Shown piece after piece: positions 61,728-64,000 of a stretch of DNA of 64,000 bases; positions within the stretch are counted from its first letter, which is position 1; every line of letters begins with the position of its first letter. Made by a program: the position numbers and the translations under genes. The notes under the pieces are model-generated. The model saw nothing but the letters and a program-made list of their open reading frames with translations, was not told where the DNA came from and did no database searches. This stretch comes from Sporolactobacillus putidus (GTDB lineage: Bacteria > Bacillota > Bacilli > Bacillales > Sporolactobacillaceae). The stretch spans positions 92,173-156,172 of the forward strand of contig NZ_BMOK01000008.1 of NCBI RefSeq assembly GCF_014647035.1, given 5' to 3'.

Positions 61728-62826
61728 CCTCCCAACTAGTCAAATTACCCCTCTTAGGAGTTATTCTAATCTCTCTGTATTTTTGAATTGCATCAATCAT
61801 TGAGTTGACATCATGTGGTTCTACAAAACAAATATTTTTTCGCTTGTCATAACCCAATTCATTTTTATCTAAGGTTGTTGTAATAGTAAATACTCCCTGT
61901 GTTAAGGCAGCATTTACACTTCCATTTTTAGACGAATATCCATTAATAAATGGAAATATGCTGGCAACACCCAATTGAAGCGCCATTCCAACTTCATTTT
62001 GTGTTAAATAATCAGTACTAATAATTTTATCCTTAATATGATATTCATTTATTAATTTCTCTAAAGATTTTCTATATAGATTGTCAAATTTCAAAGAACC
62101 AATATATAACAAGTGATAATCAGTTTTTCTTATTATTTCTAATATGTCTTCAAAACCCTTTTCTTGATACAACATTCCAAAAAACGAAATATAATCTTTG
62201 GTACTTTTAAATCCAATTTTTTCTTTAAATATTTTCATCTCTTCTTCAGTATACTTTGCTTTTTCAATATTTGATGGAACTGGTAAAACGCTTATTTTAG
62301 CCTTATTTCTTACCCCACTAATTAATTCAATATATTTAGGGTCTACTACATAAACATAATCTACATATTTAATGCCCCTTGAATACAGCTTTCCAAAATA
62401 GTAATCAACAAAGTATCGTACTTTATTAATTAGCTTTATTGAAAAGTTTTTGTTAATACTATAAGCTAACCCCCTCGAAATATCCTTATTGGGAAATTGG
62501 TGAAACGTAACAACTACTTTAATACCTAATTTCATTAAGATTTTTACTGATCTAAAATATGATAAGTTGAGGATAGGATTCTTTGTGATTGAATAAGCAA
62601 TATGAAAATGTACCAAATCAATATCGCTTTTTTTTACATGATTGATTAATTCTTTTACGTAGTTATTTTTTCGCAGTACAAAAACATTTTTTTCATTTGA
62701 CCTTTTTGTAAAAGTTGCAAAATAAATTTCATTATCTTTTGAAATGTTCTTTGCAAGATTTGATACATAGTCGCCAACCCCACAACGCATTGGAGGCAAA
62801 TTATCGCTAAAAAAACAAACTCTCAT
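61675..62826 (-). CDS. Glycosyltransferase family 4
   Basis: A 383-residue GT4 enzyme starting MRVCFFSDNLPPMRCGVGDYV, a typical pattern of mannosyl/glucosyltransferases. Later parts include YISFFGMLYQEKGFEDILEI and ASIFPFINGYSSKNGSVNAALTQGVFTIT with the donor-binding segment. The E(x7)E motif is partly replaced, so donor use may be unusual. The ATG at 62826 has AAAGGAAGGG; an upstream start does not. Confidence 0.9.
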   Translation of the reverse strand: MRVCFFSDNLPPMRCGVGDYVSNLAKNISKDNEIYFATFTKRSNEKNVFVLRKNNYVKELINHVKKSDIDLVHFHIAYSITKNPILNLSYFRSVKILMKLGIKVVVTFHQFPNKDISRGLAYSINKNFSIKLINKVRYFVDYYFGKLYSRGIKYVDYVYVVDPKYIELISGVRNKAKISVLPVPSNIEKAKYTEEEMKIFKEKIGFKSTKDYISFFGMLYQEKGFEDILEIIRKTDYHLLYIGSLKFDNLYRKSLEKLINEYHIKDKIISTDYLTQNEVGMALQLGVASIFPFINGYSSKNGSVNAALTQGVFTITTTLDKNELGYDKRKNICFVEPHDVNSMIDAIQKYREIRITPKRGNLTSWEDVASRHVAIYRELLEEK

Positions 62827-62858
62827 TGTATTATACCCTTCCTTTAAATTCTTCATTA

Positions 62859-63800
62859 CTATCTTTTTAACATCCCCATATTAACAAAAAGCGCATCCTT
62901 CATTGCTTTGAGGATTAATTCAATCCTTTTAATCTTTTGTTCTTCATTCATTATAAAGATCTTCAAAAATTTTTTTACTCCGTTAAATAACATACCCCAA
63001 AAAGCTATAAAAACAGCAAACTTATTTTGAGTCCTTTTTATTGTAACGAATGGATTTCTAATATAATAGTAAGTAACTTCTGGAGAGAGATTTAATGCTC
63101 CTCCTGATGACTTTGAAACCTTGTGATAAACGACTGATTTTGGTATATAAACTAATTTCCATCCAAACTTACTAGCTCTAATATTCCAATCAACTTCTTC
63201 ACAATATAGAAAATAATCTTCCATCATGAAGCCTATTTCATCTAATAATTCTTTTCTAAATAATAGACTACACCCTGTAATGTAATCAACCAATTTTATA
63301 TTATTAAATTGACCGGTATCAATTTGTTTATTTCCAATGTGTTTTGTGAACCCTGTCATCTTATTAACTAAACCCCCGGCATACCAAATCGTATCTGAGT
63401 TATAATAATATATTTTAGATCCAACAATACCAATATTTTTATTTTTTGAAATTTCTTCTACTAAATAGAGTAAAGCTTTAGGATCAACTACGGTATCATT
63501 ATTTAACATCCAAAAATATTCAAATCCTTGATTTAGTGCTTGCTTAATAGCAATGTTATTTCCACCAGCAAATCCTAAATTTTCATTTGATTTCAGTAAT
63601 TCAACGGCATAATCCAAAGATGTTTGGGTAATAAAAGTTTTTAATAGATGATAAGAATTATCTGAAGAACCATTATCGACAATGAATACCTTGAAATCGT
63701 TATAACTCAACTTTCCAATGCTTGCTAAACATTCACTTGTGTCTTTATATCCATTCCAATTAACAATAATGATTGCAACTGAGGTCTTATTCCTATCCAT
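62859..63800 (-). CDS. Glycosyltransferase family 2 (rhamnosyltransferase-like)
   Basis: A 313-residue inverting GT-A enzyme. It starts VAIIIVNWNGYKDTSECL, with the DxD-like FWMLNNDTVVDP, GFAGGNNIAIKQ, and the acceptor-side DYFLYCEEVDWNIRASKFGW typical of rhamnosyltransferases. A hydrophobic helix near residue 260 may anchor it. The ATG follows AGGAG. It is the first complete gene of the cluster within this window; more of the locus lies beyond the right edge. Confidence 0.93.
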   Translation of the reverse strand: MDRNKTSVAIIIVNWNGYKDTSECLASIGKLSYNDFKVFIVDNGSSDNSYHLLKTFITQTSLDYAVELLKSNENLGFAGGNNIAIKQALNQGFEYFWMLNNDTVVDPKALLYLVEEISKNKNIGIVGSKIYYYNSDTIWYAGGLVNKMTGFTKHIGNKQIDTGQFNNIKLVDYITGCSLLFRKELLDEIGFMMEDYFLYCEEVDWNIRASKFGWKLVYIPKSVVYHKVSKSSGGALNLSPEVTYYYIRNPFVTIKRTQNKFAVFIAFWGMLFNGVKKFLKIFIMNEEQKIKRIELILKAMKDALFVNMGMLKR

Positions 63801-64000
63801 CTATTGTTTCTCCTATAAAAGAAAATTAATAAAAATGTACTTTTAGTCAATGTTTTACCACCAAGGCATTATTCAATATGCATCATGTGAATTTAAAACA
63901 GAAGTAACCGTTTTAAATATCAACTTTATATCTAACTGGACAGTCAAAAGTTCTCAGCGACTATGAAATCAGTAATTCGTCCTCTGATGCAGGTGTTTCC

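Overview
The window looks like chromosomal DNA of a low-to-moderate GC Bacillota, class Bacilli. Supporting this are strong AGGAGG-type ribosome binding sites, frequent TTG and GTG starts, PRD-type (BglG/MtlR-like) PTS regulators, a cre-like site, a GabR-like MocR regulator and short rho-independent terminators. A Sporolactobacillus-like or related Bacillales genome is my best guess; no rRNA or marker gene is present to prove it.

Left part (0-7.5 kb): an amide/peptide hydrolase cluster. It holds an ArgE/DapE-type M20 hydrolase, an AmhX-like M20 amidohydrolase with an apparent frameshift in an A7 tract, an imidazolonepropionase-like amidohydrolase, and an operon of an unassigned membrane transporter plus a hippurate-hydrolase-like M20 enzyme. 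That operon has a leader with a 16-codon Ile/Leu-rich peptide ORF, a hairpin and a terminator, which looks like ribosome-mediated attenuation.

7.8-17.2 kb: a fructose-family PTS operon on the minus strand (EIIA, EIIC, EIIB, GatZ/KbaZ-like protein, RpiB, transaldolase, transketolase) behind a promoter overlapped by a cre-like site. A five-domain PRD activator lies upstream.

17.5-30 kb: an excisionase-like HTH gene with a short overlapping ORF; then a LacI-controlled operon (LacI, GATase-like protein, M20 hydrolase, RbsB/RbsA/RbsC-type ABC importer, second M20 hydrolase) with three near-identical operators upstream. Next come a nucleoside module (BMP-family lipoprotein, nucleoside hydrolase-like protein, phosphoribosyltransferase) and an array of 42-bp tandem repeats.

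30-39 kb: an O-antigen ligase-like protein; a GABA-type module (GabR, GabT-like aminotransferase, APC permease, nitrilase); and a two-gene DUF4062 cassette that may be a defence or sensing unit.

39.4-48.8 kb: a second, galactitol-family PTS operon. It has its own regulator, two EIIA proteins, EIIC, EIIB, class II aldolase, a TIM-like isomerase, a YjbQ-family protein and again transaldolase and transketolase. The tal-tkt part is conspicuously GC-rich, and the transketolase looks mosaic.

49-57.5 kb: accessory DNA with two DUF1643 proteins, an orphan sigma-70-like factor with a partner gene, a decayed SF2 helicase, one intact DDE insertion sequence and two IS remnants. 57.5-64 kb: an AT-rich polysaccharide cluster (three GT4 transferases, one GT2, a Wzy-like polymerase) running out of the window. 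No tRNA, rRNA or CRISPR array was seen.
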